Source: Chionis minor (taxonomy: Eukaryota; Chordata; Aves; Charadriiformes; Chionididae). Taken from it: 64,000 bases of DNA. Positions 61,800 through 64,000 of the stretch are shown here, piece by piece; position 1 is the stretch's first letter, and every line of letters starts with the position of its first letter. The DNA is taken from assembly GCA_013398295.1 (NCBI GenBank), contig VZSF01000011.1, forward strand, positions 455,554 through 519,553, in the 5' to 3' direction. A model generated the notes under the pieces. That model had not been told where the DNA came from, ran no database searches, and was given only the letters and a program-made list of their open reading frames with translations. The position numbers and the translations under genes were made by a program.

Positions 61800-62268
61800 C
61801 CAGGCAGCTGGGCTGGGAGAGGGCACAGTGAAGGGCCACAAAGATGATTAGGGGGCTGGAGCATCTTTCTTATGAGAAAGTTGAGTCTTTTTAGTCTGAA
61901 GGAGAGAAAACTGAGCGGGGATCTTATCAATGCTTACAAATACTTAAAAGGAGGGTGCTGGGAGGAGGGGGCCAGTCTTTTTTCAGTGGTGCCAGTGGTA
62001 GGACAAGAGGTAACAGGCACAAACTTGAACACAGGAAGTTCCATCTGAGCACGAGGAAGAACTTCTTTACTTTGAGGGTGGCAGAGCACTGGAACAGGCT
62101 GCCCAGAGAGGCGGTGGAGTCTCTGACACTGCAGACATTTAAAAGCCGCCTGGACGCCATCCTGTGTGGCCTGCTGTAGGTGGACCTGCTCTGGCAGGGG
62201 GGTTGGAACAGATGATTTCCAGAGGTCCCTTCCAACCCCTAACATTTTGTGATTCTGTGATTCTGTGA
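61800..62268 (+). mobile_element. CR1 LINE, 5'-truncated 3' end
   Basis: Plus-strand CR1 of ~470 bp with GGGCCACAAAGATGATTAG, GGCTGGAGCATCT, the ORF2 C-terminus in frame at 61955-62179 ([19 protein letters not shown] and [17 protein letters not shown]), CCTTCCAACCCCTAACATT and the tail GTGATTCTGTGATTCTGTGA. It shares subtype and 5' end point with the copy at 6251-6710. Its C-terminal frame is well preserved, suggesting a fairly young insertion. Confidence 0.97.
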
Positions 62269-63790
62269 CTTCAAGATGTCACCGGAAGCTCATTCAGACT
62301 AATAGCAAGGCAAGAGAGATGGCTGGCACGATGGAAATAGGGAGCAAGACAAAGGGGGAGACAAAAGGGAGGGCCATCAAGGAGGGAGACAAACATCAGG
62401 ACTGCAGTAAAATGAGCGAATTAAATAAAATATAATATGACAAACTTCTTCCCTGTAGGTGGAGAGATTTAAATCCACTGATGACATTATTGATTAGTAA
62501 GGATATTGCTATGGTAGCAGCAAGAGTGTTAAGCTCAATTTTGCCTGTATATGGTTTCCAGCAAAATCAGATTTTGCCTACTTACTTCTGTTTGACATCA
62601 AAAGATTATTTTTTCCTTTTCTAAAGTGTATATAGCTGCTTTTTCTGTCCTGTGCTTTGCCATAATAGCAGAAGAAACATAGGGGCATAGTTATTCTGGA
62701 GGAAAGGGAAAGCCTATATTCTTCCATATAGGAAGTTTCTAGTGAGGGTGAGGAGTGTGGGGACTGTGAATTTACCTTTGCACACATTTTTCAGAAGATT
62801 AGTATTAAATCCACCATAAAATGTTTTTCCAAAACACCTAAAGGAATCATCATTACCACACACCACAAATAATTTGAAATTGTCTTTTTTTGTAGAATAA
62901 AATGGTTTTTTGTGTTTGGGTTTTTTTTCCCAAAGTTGGTCTTGCATTTTTAAAAATGAGAAATAAAATTAAATTGGCTTATTTCTCTAATAATGACGCC
63001 ATGAACAGTTAAGATTGAATTCAAACACCAACACTAGCGAGAAAGTAACCTGACTACAGCCTATCAGTTAGCAAATATAATAGATTCATTTTTTGCTTCA
63101 TCTACTGAGAATACATTCACATCCACAGGGTACCTCCCTTTATATCAACTTATAATTCACACTTTTATTGTGCTCTCTGTTGTAGCACCTAAGGTGTAGA
63201 CTTCCAACAAAGGAAAAAAGCCACATATTAACACTCCACGTAGCACAGCTCATGACACAATTATGTTCATCCATAACTCTATCCAGACCACATTTTGTTA
63301 ATATTCCACTGACTTTCCTAGGTCTCCAAGAAGCTCATAATGCGAAACAGAGCCACTGGAATTGGTCTTTTGCCAATGCATTTTGAAATAGCTTTTTTCA
63401 GCAGAAACCATTGTAAAGTCATTCACACATGAATAAAGTCCAGGAAGCAGCAAACAACGGTGTATTAAAGAAATAGATAAATTCTGTTCTTCTTGTCACT
63501 GGGAGATCACAATTTCTGCATGCCTACCTAAATGAGAAGAAATACCGTCATCACTGAGTTCTAAACTTCAGCAAAAGTGTATTTCTTTCAATATATTTTA
63601 ATGCTTTGCCGTTTCCCCAAAAATCTTACAAAAGCATAACATGTAATGTGGAGATGGTTGAAGGACAGATCGCACGAGACATGTTAAACATGAGCAGCAT
63701 GTCAGGTGGTACTTAGAAAGGTAATGCCAGGCAAAGTGGGATTGCTGCATCAAGAAATCGCAGGAAGAGAGAGGAACAACACCAACCAAC
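62269..63790. other. Unique AT-rich sequence, no gene seen
   Basis: No recognised repeat or gene. The minus-strand frames at 62578-62947 and 63598-63828 lack domains, and the latter runs into the poly(A) tract. Confidence 0.55.
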
Positions 63791-63815
63791 AAAAAAAAAA
63801 AAAAAAAAAAAAAAA
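63791..63815 (+). repeat. Poly(A) tract (25)
   Basis: Longest homopolymer in the window. Followed by CCCAACAAACC. No 3' end of a known retroposon is recognised before it. Confidence 0.95.
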
Positions 63816-63981
63816 CCCAACAAACCACATCTTGTTTCTACCGCTTTCCACTAACACTGCAGTGTTCCCACCTTTGAGTCAAAGACCCTGGCAGCAGGTG
63901 CTGTTAAAGGGCTGCAGCAGAGTAGGGAGAGAAATCCTCATGGAGAACTCAGAATCAGCAACAGCAGCAAGCTTAGCAGCC

Positions 63982-64000
63982 TGTCCTGGTTCCGGCAGGG
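63982..64000 (+). mobile_element. Possible 5' end of another LTR, cut by the window edge
   Basis: The final 19 bases TGTCCTGGTTCCGGCAGGG resemble the 5' end of the same LTR type found in reverse at 54490-55115 (family start TGTCCTGGTTTCRGCTGGG, recalled from memory). If right, an LTR or whole provirus lies on the plus strand beyond the window. Nineteen bases are too few to be certain. Confidence 0.4.

Noticed and set aside
1..64000. CRISPR arrays, operons, prokaryotic mobile elements
   Set aside because: No regularly spaced repeats, no dense coding and no ribosome-binding-site pattern; the repeat content is avian.

Overview
This window looks like AT-rich avian nuclear DNA, most likely from a neoavian bird. 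The main evidence is about ten pieces of CR1 LINE, several keeping the typical CR1 3' tail of ATTCTRTG-type repeats with no poly(A). A second line of evidence is a solo LTR of the avian endogenous-retrovirus type that begins TGTCCTGGTTT and ends near AAACCACRACA in its own sense. I see no confirmed host gene, no tRNA or rRNA, no CpG island and no CRISPR array. The window reads as a gene desert or the inside of a very long intron. Organism and LTR class rest on recognising repeat families from memory, not on a search.

Layout. 0-7 kb: unique AT-rich DNA with a TAG/TAA microsatellite (1280-1359), a 224-bp duplication around a single N (3346-3794) that is probably an assembly fault, and CR1 copies on the minus (3692-4405) and plus (6251-6710) strands. 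7-28 kb: almost repeat-free AT-rich sequence with a GGGA tract (10850-10885), a TA-rich tract (19119-19212) and some weak coding-like frames. 28-37 kb: two larger plus-strand CR1 copies (29341-30255 and 34858-37105). 37-54 kb: unique DNA with a probable minus-strand LTR (44018-44491), a decayed coding-like stretch with a GC-rich flank (45150-45714), a minus-strand frame of about 230 codons broken by one stop (50637-51326) and a possible internal exon (52489-52624). 54-64 kb: a minus-strand solo LTR (54490-55115), minus-strand CR1 copies (55298-56512 and 59782-60008), a plus-strand CR1 (61800-62268), and the first 19 bases of what may be another LTR at the right edge.

The strongest non-routine signal is the pair of CR1 copies at 29341-30255 (+) and 55298-56512 (-). 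They are inverted relative to each other. I read them as identical over exactly 350 bp, yet clearly diverged in the roughly 280 bp at their 3' ends and moderately diverged at their 5' ends. That mosaic fits recent gene conversion between inverted repeats 25 kb apart. The reverse-transcriptase cores still readable in this window are each damaged at catalytic aspartates in a different way. I found no operon-like or defence-like system and no evidence of a new biological system.
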